Assembly: GCF_019891175.1 (NCBI RefSeq)
Contig: NZ_CP072600.1
Coordinates: 4,526,001-4,590,000, forward strand
Source: Leptothermofonsia sichuanensis E412
Lineage (GTDB): Bacteria; Cyanobacteriota; Cyanobacteriia; Leptolyngbyales; Leptolyngbyaceae
DNA: 64,000 bases
Direction: 5' to 3'
Shown: positions 14,710 through 25,800 of the stretch, piece by piece
Numbering within the stretch: the stretch's first letter is position 1
How the letters are laid out: every line of letters starts with the position of its first letter
Position numbers and translations under genes: made by a program
The notes under the pieces: generated by a model
What the model was told of the DNA's origin: nothing
What the model saw: the letters and a program-made list of their open reading frames with translations, nothing else
Database searches by the model: none

Positions 14710-15162
14710 TTACCTCGTCACAGTCACGTCATACTTCATCTGAAACGGCTGAAAGTTGCCAGTCTTTTTAGGAGTACACTTGAGTTCTAGTTGATAAAGC
14801 CCAACGGAGGGAAAAGTAATATCCGTTCCGGGAATGCCCCGATAGTGTTCTGCGGAAACCGCTCTCAGTGAAGGGGTCAAAATCGGTTTGGCATCCGGTT
14901 TTCCGGGGCGAGAGTAAACGGCTAGCTGGCAGGTTGCCTGATCCAGAGGAAGTATCTCTCCTCCCCTGCGCGTCAGGGCAATCCAGGTTCTGGCGGGTAC
15001 TCCTGCCCTCGGATTGTGATTGGGTTCAATGTGCCAGGTGCCCGCAATATCGCCTGTGACCTGGATTTCATGGGCTTTGACGGTATGGGCGATCGCAAAA
15101 TTCAACAGCAAGCCAGTAGACAAAAAATAGAAGGGTTTGATGGAACTGAGTTGGAAAGGCAT
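14710..15162 (-). CDS. Secreted protein of unknown function
   Basis: 150 residues. An N-terminal signal peptide (FYFLSTGLLLNFAIAHTVKA) is followed by a beta-rich domain opening HEIQVTGDIAGTWHIEPNHN and closing with YQLELKC and MKYDVTVTR, which has the look of an immunoglobulin-like or copper-resistance-type sandwich. Two Cys at about 82 and 128 could form a disulfide. Expected outside the cytoplasm. I recognise no named family. Confidence 0.7.
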   Translation of the reverse strand: MPFQLSSIKPFYFLSTGLLLNFAIAHTVKAHEIQVTGDIAGTWHIEPNHNPRAGVPARTWIALTRRGGEILPLDQATCQLAVYSRPGKPDAKPILTPSLRAVSAEHYRGIPGTDITFPSVGLYQLELKCTPKKTGNFQPFQMKYDVTVTR

Positions 15163-15198
15163 GAGGAGATATCAATCTGTAGAGTCCAATCTAGGGAA

Positions 15199-15256
15199 TA
15201 AGGATTTTATAACCTGAAATTTCACCACAGAGGCACGGAGAACACAGAGCTATAAA
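15199..15256. repeat. Family C repeat, half copy
   Basis: GATTTTATAACCTGAAATTT followed by CACCACAGAGGCACGGAG and AACACAGAGC; the inverted second arm is missing. The opening AAGGATTTTATAACCTGAAA is shared with the ends of the copies at 26.5, 31.2 and 60.65 kb. Confidence 0.6.
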
Positions 15257-15412
15257 GAAACACCCCTGCCAGGCTGTGAGGTTGCCTGCATAGGGGTGAC
15301 ACTTGAGGTGATGGGCTAACGATTGCCAGGTTACATTGTCCGTGTTGGGCAATTAAGAGGCAATTAAGAATTGTCAGGGCAATACCCGAACAACCAGTCC
15401 CGGACAATCACC

Positions 15413-17806
15413 TTAAACAAACTGCCCACTCGGACGCTTACTGCGGATCCCGATCACCGCTGGTTTCGGGGGACCATTGGGATTGCCCTGAATGTTGCTG
15501 GGCCAGTGGCTCCCCCGTGGCACAGAGCGTTCCTGGCTGAACAGGGTACCATCCAGATTGAGCATGGGAATGGATCGGCTCAGGGTCTGGTCAGGACTGA
15601 AGGGTGCATCTTCACTGGGATGTTGCACCGCCAGAATTAGGGTATCCGCGATGAAGGTGGGACCCGTCATTTCGCACCGTGGTGGTCCGTAGGCAAAGGG
15701 AACGACTGCTCCTGCCATCCGTCCTGTGGTGGGAATGTAGAACAGCCAGTTGTTGCCAAATACACCAACCAGGGTAGATACATCACCAATGGCGGCGTGG
15801 TTCAGGGTGGTGGGAGTTCCGGCAGCACCCACATTGAACCCGTTGTGCAGGTTGGTGGACATATCCGTAACGCCCCAGATATTGTTGCGGTTATCGAATG
15901 CCAGGTTATCCACATTAGCAAAGCCGTTGCCATCCTCAGAGCCGTCTTCCCCTGCCTGGGAGAAGCGCTGCCAGCGGAAGGTGGTGCCAGTACTGTCAGC
16001 ACTATCTTCGATGATCTTGTACAGTCCACCCGACTGCTGAGTATCGTTGATTGCAGCCGTATACTTGCCAACTACAAACACCCGCGAATCGGGATAGCCA
16101 TCACTCCCCGGAGCGCCATCGGTGTAGGCAATGATCACTTCCCTGGGGTTGCGTGGGTTGATTTCGATGTCCTCTGGACGGGCGGAGGGAGTGCCACCCA
16201 CCAGGTTTGCTGCCGGGTAGCAATCACATAGTACCGCTCCCTGGGAGGTATAGAAGTCTGCCAGGGTTTTATTGCGGTAACCAGGTAGTGCGGTGGCTTC
16301 GTTGGTGGTTTCGCAGTTGAAGAACCCCCCATCCACGGTTTGTCCAGCAATGCCATTGCGGCGGGGAAGCACCACTCGACCCAGTGCCAGGGATCCGGTC
16401 AACCCAGCCGCGATCGCGGTTGACGCAATCTGCGAAGGGACATTGGGGTTGGTGGGAGTGCTTAACAGTAACGGAATCCATTCGCCAGTTCCTTCATTGG
16501 GACGGGTGGGATCACTGGCAGGGTTGAACTTCGCCACATAGAGAATGCCATTCTCAAACAGTTGGCTATTGGACTTTGCCCGTGGATTGGTGACGGTACC
16601 ACTGCTGACAAATTTCCAGGTATGTCCACCCCGGCGGTCATCCCCCATGTAAGCCACCAGTTTTTTACCCGCCTGAACCCGCATGGCAATGTTTTCGTGG
16701 CGGTAACGCCCCAGCCAGGAATGCTTGCGGGGTCGGAAGTTGGGATTCGCTGGATCGATTTCGACCATATATCCATATTTTTCGCCCACCAGCCCAAACT
16801 CGGCTCCACAGGTGTCTGCAATGTAACCAGTTTGTGTCCCGTTCGGTCTGACTGCCTCGGTTACACCCACAAAGAAAGTGGCACTCGCCTGATAGTTTTC
16901 TTCTGCGGATAGAACCGTACCCCAGGGAGTGTTGCCGCCAGAACAGTTGTAAGCCGTTCCAATAATCTTGTTACCCAGACCGTCGGAGCTTAGGGGGAGG
17001 ACTTCCGTAGCGACAGGTCCGGTTGCAATCAGGTAATTGTTGTCACCCTGCTGGTAGCTTTTTGATCCCCAGGAGGTGACAGACTGGTAGCCATCGCTCC
17101 GCTGACTGTTGATGCCCAGACCCGACAGCCCATGAATCCGGCGATTCTTAGGATCACTCGACACGACTCTAAAGCGAGAGCGGCGATCGCGCCGGCTAAT
17201 CCGAATTACTGACATCCCCTGGTTGTAGAAGAACTCACCCCAGAGTGTGCGCCGGTTAGCCGCCGTGGGAGCACTGGTAAAGGTTGGAAATCCGGGGATG
17301 ACTAACGGACCGGCTTCGGGAAAATTGCCTGCTACCAGATCGGGAGGAGTGGCGGGTGCCCATTTGGAGATGGGATAGCCGACGTATTCGTGGTTGACCG
17401 TTAAATAACCATCGAGTGGGGTACCTACATAACCCGTGTAGTCGCAGTTAAAGCCAAAATACTCGTCTGGATTGGGGAAGACGCGATCGCCCCAGCTAAT
17501 GATCACATAACGCTCATACTCAGGCGGCACAATCACGTCGTCATAGACGGTATATTGCCCCAGTCGGGTATCACTGGAGGGGTTCAAAATTGACCCGGAG
17601 CCAAGTCCAGTGGGCAGAAAACTTCTTTGCTCCCGGTAAATCGACAGAGGATGGGGCAAACGAATCGGGGTAAAGGGCAGTTGAGCTGCCTCAGCGACAC
17701 CAGTGGAAAAGCCAAACAGTTTTCGTTCAACGGTAGGTGCCAGAACGGTAGCCGCAGCGCTACACCCAAAAAACGCTAATAATTGTCTGCGGGAAAGCTT
17801 AGACAT
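15413..17806 (-). CDS. phoX: PhoX-type alkaline phosphatase (DUF839), Tat-exported
   Basis: 797 residues. The N-terminus LSRRQLLAFFG is a twin-arginine signal followed by a hydrophobic stretch to about residue 40, so export is folded, as known for PhoX. The body has DUF839 features: DEYFGFNCDYTGY, LTVNHEYVG, NCSGGNTPWGTVLSAEEN and ENIAMRVQAGKK. PhoX enzymes are Fe/Ca-dependent phosphatases that release phosphate from organic esters in the periplasm. The gene stands alone; about 800 bp separate it from the divergent transglutaminase gene. No convincing Pho box was found in that gap. Some DUF839 members are not phosphatases. Confidence 0.8.
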   Translation of the reverse strand: MSKLSRRQLLAFFGCSAAATVLAPTVERKLFGFSTGVAEAAQLPFTPIRLPHPLSIYREQRSFLPTGLGSGSILNPSSDTRLGQYTVYDDVIVPPEYERYVIISWGDRVFPNPDEYFGFNCDYTGYVGTPLDGYLTVNHEYVGYPISKWAPATPPDLVAGNFPEAGPLVIPGFPTFTSAPTAANRRTLWGEFFYNQGMSVIRISRRDRRSRFRVVSSDPKNRRIHGLSGLGINSQRSDGYQSVTSWGSKSYQQGDNNYLIATGPVATEVLPLSSDGLGNKIIGTAYNCSGGNTPWGTVLSAEENYQASATFFVGVTEAVRPNGTQTGYIADTCGAEFGLVGEKYGYMVEIDPANPNFRPRKHSWLGRYRHENIAMRVQAGKKLVAYMGDDRRGGHTWKFVSSGTVTNPRAKSNSQLFENGILYVAKFNPASDPTRPNEGTGEWIPLLLSTPTNPNVPSQIASTAIAAGLTGSLALGRVVLPRRNGIAGQTVDGGFFNCETTNEATALPGYRNKTLADFYTSQGAVLCDCYPAANLVGGTPSARPEDIEINPRNPREVIIAYTDGAPGSDGYPDSRVFVVGKYTAAINDTQQSGGLYKIIEDSADSTGTTFRWQRFSQAGEDGSEDGNGFANVDNLAFDNRNNIWGVTDMSTNLHNGFNVGAAGTPTTLNHAAIGDVSTLVGVFGNNWLFYIPTTGRMAGAVVPFAYGPPRCEMTGPTFIADTLILAVQHPSEDAPFSPDQTLSRSIPMLNLDGTLFSQERSVPRGSHWPSNIQGNPNGPPKPAVIGIRSKRPSGQFV

Positions 17807-18600
17807 GAACTTCTCTTCTCTCCAAGGTTCAGCGGAAATGCCAGGATCAGCAAAGGACCGGGTGTGACTGACTCAAAAGCGGAAGTTTCTGGTAGATGAC
17901 CGTTGTGACAGTCCCGGCAAAGGTCACAATCCCCCAGGCAACCTGACGGCAAGACCCACACGGCTTACTGCCACAGCAAACTGCCGGAACACAACCTGCA
18001 TTCCGACCACACAGCCTGTGACATCTGCCATTACTTCTGCAAAATCAGCGGTTGCATCCTTCAGGATTTCGTTTGGTTCGCTTTGTATAGAGCAATAACC
18101 GTGGAAATACTTGCAGTGCATCCACAAGAAAAATACCCCGACTAAATTAAGCCAGGTTAATCTCCGGGTTAATACTGACGATTGGTTTGACGTACAGTAT
18201 GGATTTTGGATTCTGCCGTGCCCTGGTAGGTCACCATTTCATCGGGATGATCTGGTTAAGAGTTGGGTCCTGAAAACTGTGCGATCGCCACCCTTACGCA
18301 GTCTTAATATGAAGCTCATGTAAAGTTACGGCATTTCACCGTCTGTTTACTCTGCTCCAGTGTGTTTCCCTATACAGTGACCAGGCTTAAACTACCGTTT
18401 ACCTGTCCAGGTACTCTGGAGGCTCAGCACACGCTAATCCCATAGGAAGTCTGGAACAGGGGCTGGTTAGAAATTTTTCCAGCAGAAGTGGCAGAAGAAG
18501 ACTAACGAATAGCCCAATTTATGCCGTAATGTACTGGATTCTTCTCCAGAATCAGCAATACTGAACGTCAGCTATAGCAATGACCATAAGGGTATTGATC
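17807..18600. other. Intergenic region between divergent genes, no gene seen
   Basis: About 790 bp between phoX (leftward) and the transglutaminase gene (rightward). Short frames here have no protein-like character and overlap each other. A pair of GGTTAAT motifs lies at about 18156-18174 but the spacing does not match the cyanobacterial Pho box. It presumably holds both promoters. Confidence 0.4.
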
Positions 18601-19416
18601 ATGCGGCTAGATGCAGGGTGTCAGCTTTCATTTGAAGGGAGTATCCCTACTCCGTTAATCCTGATGTTGAGACCCAGGAGTGGATTGGGGCAATGGGTAC
18701 TGCGGGAAGAATATATTCTGGAACCGGAGGTATCTGTTGTAGAGTACACCGATAGCTATGGGAATCTATGTCAGCGGCTGATCGCACCTGCCGGGAAGTT
18801 TCGCATCCATACGGCGGCTTGTGTCGAAACAGCCGATGAGATTGATACCTGCCCTGGCGCCCCCTTCGTTCCGGTTCAGGATCTGCCTGAAAGTACAATC
18901 CAATTTCTCTTACCCAGTCGCTACTGCCAGTCCGATCAACTTGGTGAACTTGCCAGTGAAATTACGGCTGAGCGTGAGCCGGGTTATGACCAGGTAGAAG
19001 CCATTTGCCACTGGATTCAAACCAATGTGGAATATCGCTATGGCACCAGTGACGCTTCTACTTCAGCCCTCGACACCGCTAAAACTCAAATTGGTGTTTG
19101 TCGTGACTTTGCCCATCTGGGCATCGCCTTTTGCCGCAGCCTCAGCATTCCAGCCCGTATGGTCGTTGGCTACCTTTACCAGCTTGAACCGATGGATCTG
19201 CACGCCTGGTTTGAGGCATTTGTTGGCGATCGCTGGTACACCTTCGATGCCACCCAGCCAGAACCTCGCGGTAACCGAATTGCGATCGCCTATGGGCGAG
19301 ATGCGGCTGATGTTGCCCTGTCTACCCAATTTGGTCCCCTCCAACTCACGGAGATGCACGTGTGGGTAAATGCCGTTGAATCAGGAGTAGAGAGCAGTCT
19401 GGATAGTTCTGAATAA
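18601..19416 (+). CDS. Transglutaminase-like cysteine protease
   Basis: 271 residues from the ATG at 18601 (MRLDAGCQLSFEG), preceded by an AGGG; an in-frame ATG at 18580 adds seven unlikely residues. An N-terminal beta-sandwich (1-125) precedes the transglutaminase core: Cys in TQIGVCRDFAHLGIAFCR, His in DLHAWFEAFV and Asp in YTFDATQPEP form the triad. Bacterial members act as proteases or amidases and are often encoded with the Anbu peptidase. The window's Anbu gene is 13.7 kb away on the other strand, so a link is suggestive only. Confidence 0.85.
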   Translation: MRLDAGCQLSFEGSIPTPLILMLRPRSGLGQWVLREEYILEPEVSVVEYTDSYGNLCQRLIAPAGKFRIHTAACVETADEIDTCPGAPFVPVQDLPESTIQFLLPSRYCQSDQLGELASEITAEREPGYDQVEAICHWIQTNVEYRYGTSDASTSALDTAKTQIGVCRDFAHLGIAFCRSLSIPARMVVGYLYQLEPMDLHAWFEAFVGDRWYTFDATQPEPRGNRIAIAYGRDAADVALSTQFGPLQLTEMHVWVNAVESGVESSLDSSE

Positions 19417-19469
19417 GCAGAAGGTTGTGACCATCCAGCTTAAAACCCCAGCTTCAAACTCCATAGTTG

Positions 19470-19547
19470 AATGGCCCCAAGAAATCTCCAACTTCTTCGA
19501 GAAGTTGGAGATCTGGATGATCGTATCTGGCTTAATTCAGGGCCATT
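19470..19547. repeat. Family E palindromic repeat, copy 1
   Basis: ATCTCCAACTTC and its inverted copy GAAGTTGGAGAT flank a TTCGA centre, followed by GGCTTAATTCAGGGCCATT; the outer ends AATGGCCC and GGGCCATT are inverted. The second copy is at 38339-38428. It overlaps the unconserved 5' extension of the next open frame, which argues for that gene's downstream start. Confidence 0.75.
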
Positions 19548-19647
19548 TTTCCATCGTCAACAATCTTCTGTCCGGCTCCAGTTTTTCTTCATCAATTATG
19601 TTAATTTCGGTTATCCTGGCTCCAGTGTTGCGTGTGTTGGTCGCTAC

Positions 19648-21423
19648 ATGGCACAGTCTAATCTTGTACAGCTCGCTCAGGCAGGGGATACCAATGCGAT
19701 CGCTGCCCTGATGAATTCTGCCTTGCAGGCAATTGGCGTGACTGCAAGGGTTGTCTTACGTGATGGGGATCTTCATATCTTGCTGGAGTCGGACCAACTG
19801 TTGGCTGAGCATTCCTGCGCAGAGTTTATCCAGCGGGGGATTACCCGTCTGGGAATGGCATGGCTTTCATCGGCAATTATTTACAGTCGGGTCACCGGGC
19901 AACAGGCACCCGTCTGGGTACAGAAAATTGACCTGGCAGATAGGGGAATTGCCAATCCCTTTGTGCTGGCACCCGAAGTTCAGCTTGAGGCGGATACCGG
20001 GGCGCTGGTGCGGTTGCCAGCTCCCCAACCCAGGCGGGTACGGCTGTTTGATCTGTTGATGCTAAGTTTTCCGCTGCTGGTAGTTCTGAGCAGCATTCAG
20101 ATCTGGAACCGGTATCTATCCAGCGGTTCCCAGTCCATTTTTTCAACACCTTCCACCGGGTTGAAGGCAGAAAAATCAGCTCCATCCAGGACAAATGAAC
20201 CTGAAAAGCCCGATCCCTATCGTCTGGCAATTAACCAGGCAACCCGTGCCGTAAAACTGGGAGAAACCGCTAAAACACGCCAGGAGTGGCGTCAGGCAAT
20301 TGATGAGTGGCAGCAGGCGATCGCCCATCTGGAGAGTGTCCCACAGTCTCATTCAAAATCCGCCCTGGCTAAACAGAAGATCGCCCAGTACCAGGAAAAC
20401 CTGGCAATGATCGCCAAAGACCATCTCAGTTTGTCGGGCATGGAACTGAAGAAGGTGATTTCCGGTGGAGTGTCGCCCAAGTCGGTAGTCTTTTCAGGCG
20501 ATGACCTGTTCTTTGCCCAGAACATGATGTACAGCCACACGATCACGGTCTATGACCGTGAGTTTCGCCTGGTCAAAACCATTTCAGACGCCGTGAAACT
20601 GGCTGATTTTGGCTATCCCCAGTACAAAGGGTCTCAGAAAGGCGCTCCGGTGGAAGCAGCCTTTTCCCACGGGGGACAGGTCGCCTGGGTGTCAAACTAT
20701 GAAATGTATGGAACTGGATTTCGCTCTGGTGCGGATGATGACTGTAGCCCTTCCAGTAATAACGATCCCAGTTTTCTGTACCGGATTGGTACGGGTAAGC
20801 TGGCCATTGACCATGTGGTGCAGGTCGGGGCAGTGCCCAAATTTGTTGCTACGACACCCAACAATCGCTATGTGCTGGTCAGTAACTGGTGCAGTTGGGA
20901 CCTCAGCGTCGTGGATACTCAGAAAAATAAGGAAGTCCGCCGGATTCAGTTGGGTCCCTATCCCCGTGGGATTGCCGTTGATCCCACGTCCGAAAAGGCA
21001 TACGTTGCTGTCATGGGTTCCTACGATATTGCTGTTGTCAACCTGAAGACCTTTGCCGTGGACTGGCTTCAGGGAGTTGGGCGGTCCCCCCGTCACCTCA
21101 ATATTGCTCCGGATAGTAAGTACCTCTACGCGACTTTGAACGGAGAAGGACAGGTGGCCAAAATTGACCTTGCCACCCGGCAGGTGGTCAGCAAGGTTGT
21201 CACCGGGAATGCCCCCCGCAGCATGGCGATTTCAGCCGATGGTCAGTTTATCTATGTCGTAAACTACAACTCAGATACGGTGAGTAAGGTTCGGACCCAG
21301 GATATGAAGGTTGTCCAGACGGTCAAAGTAAATCCAGCTCCAATTGGGATCACCTATGACCCCAAAACCAGCCAGGTCTGGGTTGCCTGCTATTCTGGCA
21401 GTATTCTGGTGTTTCAGGATTAG
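19648..21423 (+). CDS. Membrane-anchored YVTN-type beta-propeller protein
   Basis: 591 residues from the ATG at 19648 (MAQSNLVQLAQAGDTNAIAAL); the frame extends 59 codons further but through repeat E. Residues 1-120 form a helical/mixed domain, one transmembrane helix follows (FDLLMLSFPLLVVLSSIQIW, about 145-165), then a helical linker and a C-terminal seven-bladed-type propeller with repeats such as NRYVLVSNW, EKAYVAVMG, KYLYATLNG and QFIYVVNYN. YVTN propellers are usually extracytoplasmic binding surfaces. It sits 5' of a convergent gene and has no clear partner. Function unknown. Confidence 0.75.
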   Translation: MAQSNLVQLAQAGDTNAIAALMNSALQAIGVTARVVLRDGDLHILLESDQLLAEHSCAEFIQRGITRLGMAWLSSAIIYSRVTGQQAPVWVQKIDLADRGIANPFVLAPEVQLEADTGALVRLPAPQPRRVRLFDLLMLSFPLLVVLSSIQIWNRYLSSGSQSIFSTPSTGLKAEKSAPSRTNEPEKPDPYRLAINQATRAVKLGETAKTRQEWRQAIDEWQQAIAHLESVPQSHSKSALAKQKIAQYQENLAMIAKDHLSLSGMELKKVISGGVSPKSVVFSGDDLFFAQNMMYSHTITVYDREFRLVKTISDAVKLADFGYPQYKGSQKGAPVEAAFSHGGQVAWVSNYEMYGTGFRSGADDDCSPSSNNDPSFLYRIGTGKLAIDHVVQVGAVPKFVATTPNNRYVLVSNWCSWDLSVVDTQKNKEVRRIQLGPYPRGIAVDPTSEKAYVAVMGSYDIAVVNLKTFAVDWLQGVGRSPRHLNIAPDSKYLYATLNGEGQVAKIDLATRQVVSKVVTGNAPRSMAISADGQFIYVVNYNSDTVSKVRTQDMKVVQTVKVNPAPIGITYDPKTSQVWVACYSGSILVFQD

Positions 21424-21480
21424 GGAGGAGAGCAAAGGGAGAGGTGAGACATCGTCTTCCCTTTTTCCTCACCCCTCCCC

Positions 21481-22572
21481 TTAAGTGGCAGTTATCGCCT
21501 GTTCCATTCCCAAACCTTGTAACACCCGGTCCATATCAAAGTGTTCTGCCATGGTCTGATAGATATATTGCACTTTAATGGGTTCATGCACTCGTACCTG
21601 ACCAAAGGCACGATCCACAATTTCAACCGTGGTCAGGGTATCCAGATCGACAGAGAGAATCGGGATTTCCAGGTCTTCGGCACGGCTGAGGACAGCCGGG
21701 GAAGGCGGCATCTGCCCGGTCAGGATCAGGCATTGGGTAGAGGTTTCCAGGGCAGCGAGTTGAATGTCGGCGCGATCGCCCCCGGTGACAACTGCCATAT
21801 TCCGTCCCTTGCGGAAGTACTTCAAAGCAGAATTGACATTCATCGCCCCAATCGACAGGCTTTCAACCATCAAATCCAGCCGATCAGGACGGCAGAGAAC
21901 TTCGGCATTCAGTTGAGTCACTAAATCGGCGACACTGACACTGCGTAACAGAGCGCTGCTGGGCAGCAATCCCAGGATCGGGATACCCTGCCTCTCCAGA
22001 AATGGCTGAACAGTTGTTTTAACTTCCTCCATCCGATCTTCGGGGATGTCATTAATCAAGACACCCAGGAGGCGATCGCCCAACCGGCGTCTGGCTGAGA
22101 TCAACGACCCTACAATTAAAAGCGAGTGAAACCGGGCAACCAGCAAAACGCGGGCATTCAGCGCTTCGGCCACCTGACCCAGGGACAGGTCAAACAGCGT
22201 CCCTTCTTCCAGGTTTTCTGGACCTTCTAGTAATGTCAGATCCGGTCCCTGCATCTGATTATACTTAAGCAATGTCTGGAGGTAGTCGGTAGTGTCCTCT
22301 CCCCGAATCCGTTTCTGAATCGTGGCTTCATCCAGCGACAGGATTGTCGGCTGCAAACGGCTGGCGGGTAAGTCTAAAATTCGAGCAACAAATTGGGTAT
22401 CTTTATCAGCTTCTTTCCCATCGGGTCCACCCCATACCGTTCCCAACGGCTTGCCATAGGCAACATCCAACCCCCGTTCTTTCAAGTGATGGGCAATCCC
22501 CAAAACCGTCGCCGACTTACCACAGTAAGCTTCAGTCGATCCAACCAACAAATACTTTGCGGACTTAGGCAC
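21481..22572 (-). CDS. BioD-like / DRTGG-domain protein (phosphotransacetylase N-terminal type)
   Basis: 363 residues. An N-terminal P-loop domain of dethiobiotin-synthetase type (LVGSTEAYCGKSATVLGIA as Walker A; LLEGPENLEEG; VLLVARFHS) is joined to a DRTGG-like domain (MNVNSALKYFRKGRNMAVVTGGDRAD). The same pair forms the N-terminal regulatory part of long phosphotransacetylases; here the catalytic acetyltransferase domain is absent, as usual in cyanobacterial versions. Likely a nucleotide- or metabolite-sensing protein. Single gene, convergent with the propeller gene. Confidence 0.8.
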   Translation of the reverse strand: MPKSAKYLLVGSTEAYCGKSATVLGIAHHLKERGLDVAYGKPLGTVWGGPDGKEADKDTQFVARILDLPASRLQPTILSLDEATIQKRIRGEDTTDYLQTLLKYNQMQGPDLTLLEGPENLEEGTLFDLSLGQVAEALNARVLLVARFHSLLIVGSLISARRRLGDRLLGVLINDIPEDRMEEVKTTVQPFLERQGIPILGLLPSSALLRSVSVADLVTQLNAEVLCRPDRLDLMVESLSIGAMNVNSALKYFRKGRNMAVVTGGDRADIQLAALETSTQCLILTGQMPPSPAVLSRAEDLEIPILSVDLDTLTTVEIVDRAFGQVRVHEPIKVQYIYQTMAEHFDMDRVLQGLGMEQAITAT

Positions 22573-22588
22573 GCCTTCACTCCCGGAT

Positions 22589-22616
22589 TTTGACCCTATT
22601 AATTTGACCCTATTAA
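22589..22616. repeat. Perfect 14-bp tandem direct repeat
   Basis: TTTGACCCTATTAA occurs twice without spacer. It lies 16 bp upstream of the DRTGG gene start (minus strand) and about 250 bp before mfd. It could be an operator or simple slippage. Nothing else stands out in the 22573-22867 gap. Confidence 0.5.
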
Positions 22617-22867
22617 CGATTAATTCAGACTGCGACTCACGGATAACCCCATTTTAAGGATATCCAGTTGCTCGAAAAATTCCTATTATTCTACGCCAGT
22701 GGGCTGAGAAATGTGATGAGGGATTTAGATTTGAATACCAGAAATTCTGGTGCAGATCGTGTTGATTAACGTTAGCCCCCTCCCGCCCAAATCCCTATTT
22801 TTGTTAGCCTGATGTATGAAGATAGGTAAACCTTTCCCTGTTCCCTATCTCCGTAATCTCAGCATCT

Positions 22868-25800
22868 ATGGCGCTTTCTTCGATTACCCGTGCTCTGGGG
22901 CGATCGCCCCTCACCGCAGAACTCTGGTCGAATCTGCAACGACACCAATACCTGAAGCTGACTGGGCTGGCACGGCTCCCAAAAGGACTGGTCAGTTCTG
23001 CCCTGGCCCAGGCACAATCTCGTAACCTGCTGGTGATTACCGCCACCCTCGAAGAAGCCAGCCGCTGGACTGCCCAGCTTGAAACGATGGGTTGGCAAAC
23101 CGTCCACTTTTATCCCACCTCAGAAGCCTCGCCTTACGAACCCTTTGATCCGGAGTCCGAGATGATCTGGGGACAGTTGCAAGTCCTGGCAGATCTGGTC
23201 CGACGAGGGGAGAATGGAGAGTTCAGGGAACCAGCCCCCAACGCGGCTGCCAGTCTCCGCACCCTTGCCATTGTGGCGACAGAACGGGCACTGCAACCCC
23301 ACCTTCCCCCGCCTGAAACCTTTCAGCCCTATTGCCTGACACTCAAACAAAAGGCAGAACTGGACCTGGACACCCTGGCTAAGGAACTGACCAGACTGGG
23401 CTATGAGCGGGTTCCTCTGGTGGAAACGGAAGGGCAGTGGAGCCGTCGAGGGGATATTGTGGATGTCTTTCCGGTGGCATCCGAGTTACCCGTTCGTCTG
23501 GAACTGTTTGGGGACGAACTGGATCAGATCCGTGAGTTTGACCCCTCCACCCAGCGATCGCTGGACCGGATTGAGCAAATCGTTCTTACCCCCACCAGCT
23601 ATGCTCCCATTGTGCAGGCAACCTTAACTGGCGAGAGCACCGCTCAACTGAAGGGCTACCTGACTCCAGAAGAACAGGAAAAGTTTGACGCCGGACAAAT
23701 GCCGGAAGGCTGCCGCCGCTTCATGGGACTCGCCTTTCACCCCCCCGCGTCCCTGCTGGACTACTTACCGCCTAACACCCTGATTGCCATGGATGAACCA
23801 GAGCAGTGTGAGGCTCACGGAGCATCCTGGTATGAGAACGTGGCTGACCATTACGCCGAAGTGGGCCAGGGCCTGCCACCAATCCATCGTCGCCTGCAAG
23901 AGGTACTGCCCCAGTTAGAAACCTTCGATCGCCTCTACCTTTACGAACTGGCGGAGGAGCAGGCTCCCCGCTCAGCCAGCAAGGATAAAGGCCCCGCTCC
24001 GGTGAATTTATCCAGTCGCCCGGTGCCCGCCATTCCTCACCAGTTCGCCCGTTTAGCTGAAACCCTGCGGCAGGAGCGCGATCGCGGCTTTTCCATCTGG
24101 CTGGTTTCTGCCCAACCTTCCCGCTCCGTTGCCCTTTTACAGGAACACGACTGCCCCGCCCAGTTTATTCCTAATCCGCGGGACTTTCTGGCGATCGACA
24201 AACTTCAGGTGCAGCATGTCCCTGTGGCCGTGAAGTACTCCGGGCTGGCAGAACTGGAGGGCTTCATCCTGCTCACTTTCCGCCTGGTGGTTGTCACCGA
24301 CCGGGAATTTTTTGGCCAGCATACCCTCGCCACCCCCAGCTACGTGCGCAAACGGCGGCGTGCTGCTTCTAAACAGGTAGACCCCAACAAACTGCAACCG
24401 GGAGACTACGTGGTTCACCGCAGCCACGGCATTGGGCGGTTTCTCAAATTGGAAAGCCTCACTCTGAACCGGGAAACCCGCGACTATCTGGTGATCCAGT
24501 ACGCTGATGGGTTGCTGCGGGTGGCAGCGGATCAGCTCAACGCTCTGTCCCGTTTCCGGGGAGCCGGGGACACCACCCCTGAACTCAACAAAATGTCCAG
24601 TAAAGCCTGGGAGCGTACCAAGAGTAAAGTTCGCAAAGCGCTCAAAAAGGTGGCGGTAGATCTGCTCCAACTCTATGCCAGCCGCGCCAGTCAGGAGGGG
24701 TTCGCCTATCCCGTGGATATGCCCTGGCAGCAGGAAATGGAAGACTCATTTCCCTACCAGCCCACCCCCGATCAACTCAAGGCGACCCAGGATGTCAAAC
24801 AAGACATGGAGAGCGATCGCCCGATGGATCGCCTGGTCTGTGGCGATGTGGGATTTGGGAAAACAGAAGTTGCCATCCGCGCCATTTTCAAGGCTGTTAC
24901 CGGCGGTAAACAGGTCGCCCTGCTTGCCCCCACCACCATCCTGACCCAGCAGCACTATCACACTCTCAAAGAACGCTTTGCCCCCTACCCAATTCAGGTG
25001 GGTTTGCTCAACCGTTTTCGCACCGCCGAAGAGCGCCGCAACATCCAGAAGCGCCTGGCATCGGGAGAACTGGATATTGTGGTTGGCACTCACCAACTGC
25101 TGGGAAAAGGGGTCCAGTTCAAAGACCTGGGGTTGCTTGTAGTAGACGAAGAGCAGCGATTTGGGGTGAACCAGAAGGAAAAGATCAAAGCCCTCAAAAC
25201 CCAGGTGGATGTCCTCACCCTCAGCGCTACCCCCATTCCCCGCACCCTGTATATGGCACTCTCCGGTGTGCGGGAGATGAGTCTGATTACCACCCCGCCT
25301 CCTTCCCGTCGTCCCATCAAAACCCACCTCGCCCCCTATGACCCGGAAATGATTCGCAGCGCCATCCGGCAGGAACTGGATCGGGGGGGACAGGTCTTCT
25401 ACGTGGTGCCCAGGGTGGAAGGAATTGAAGAGATTGCCGCCCGAATTCGGGAAATGATACCGGGGGTAAGACTGGCGATCGCCCACGGGCAAATGCCCGA
25501 AAGCGAACTGGAATCCACCATGCTGACCTTCAGCGAAGGGGAAGCCGATATCCTCGTCTGCACCACTATCATCGAATCGGGACTGGATATCCCCCGCGTC
25601 AATACCATTCTGATTGAAGATGCTCATCGCTTCGGGCTGGCGCAGCTTTACCAGTTAAGGGGACGGGTGGGACGGGCAGGCATTCAGGCCCACGCCTGGT
25701 TGCTCTATCCGAAACAAAGCCAGCTTACCGATGCCGCCCGCCAACGTCTGCGAGCCATTCAGGAATTCACCCAACTGGGTTCCGGTTATCAACTTGCCAT

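Noticed and set aside
18150-18176. Possible Pho box for phoX
   Set aside because: Two GGTTAAT motifs start 12 bases apart, not the 11-base spacing of a Pho box, and they lie about 350 bp from the start codon.
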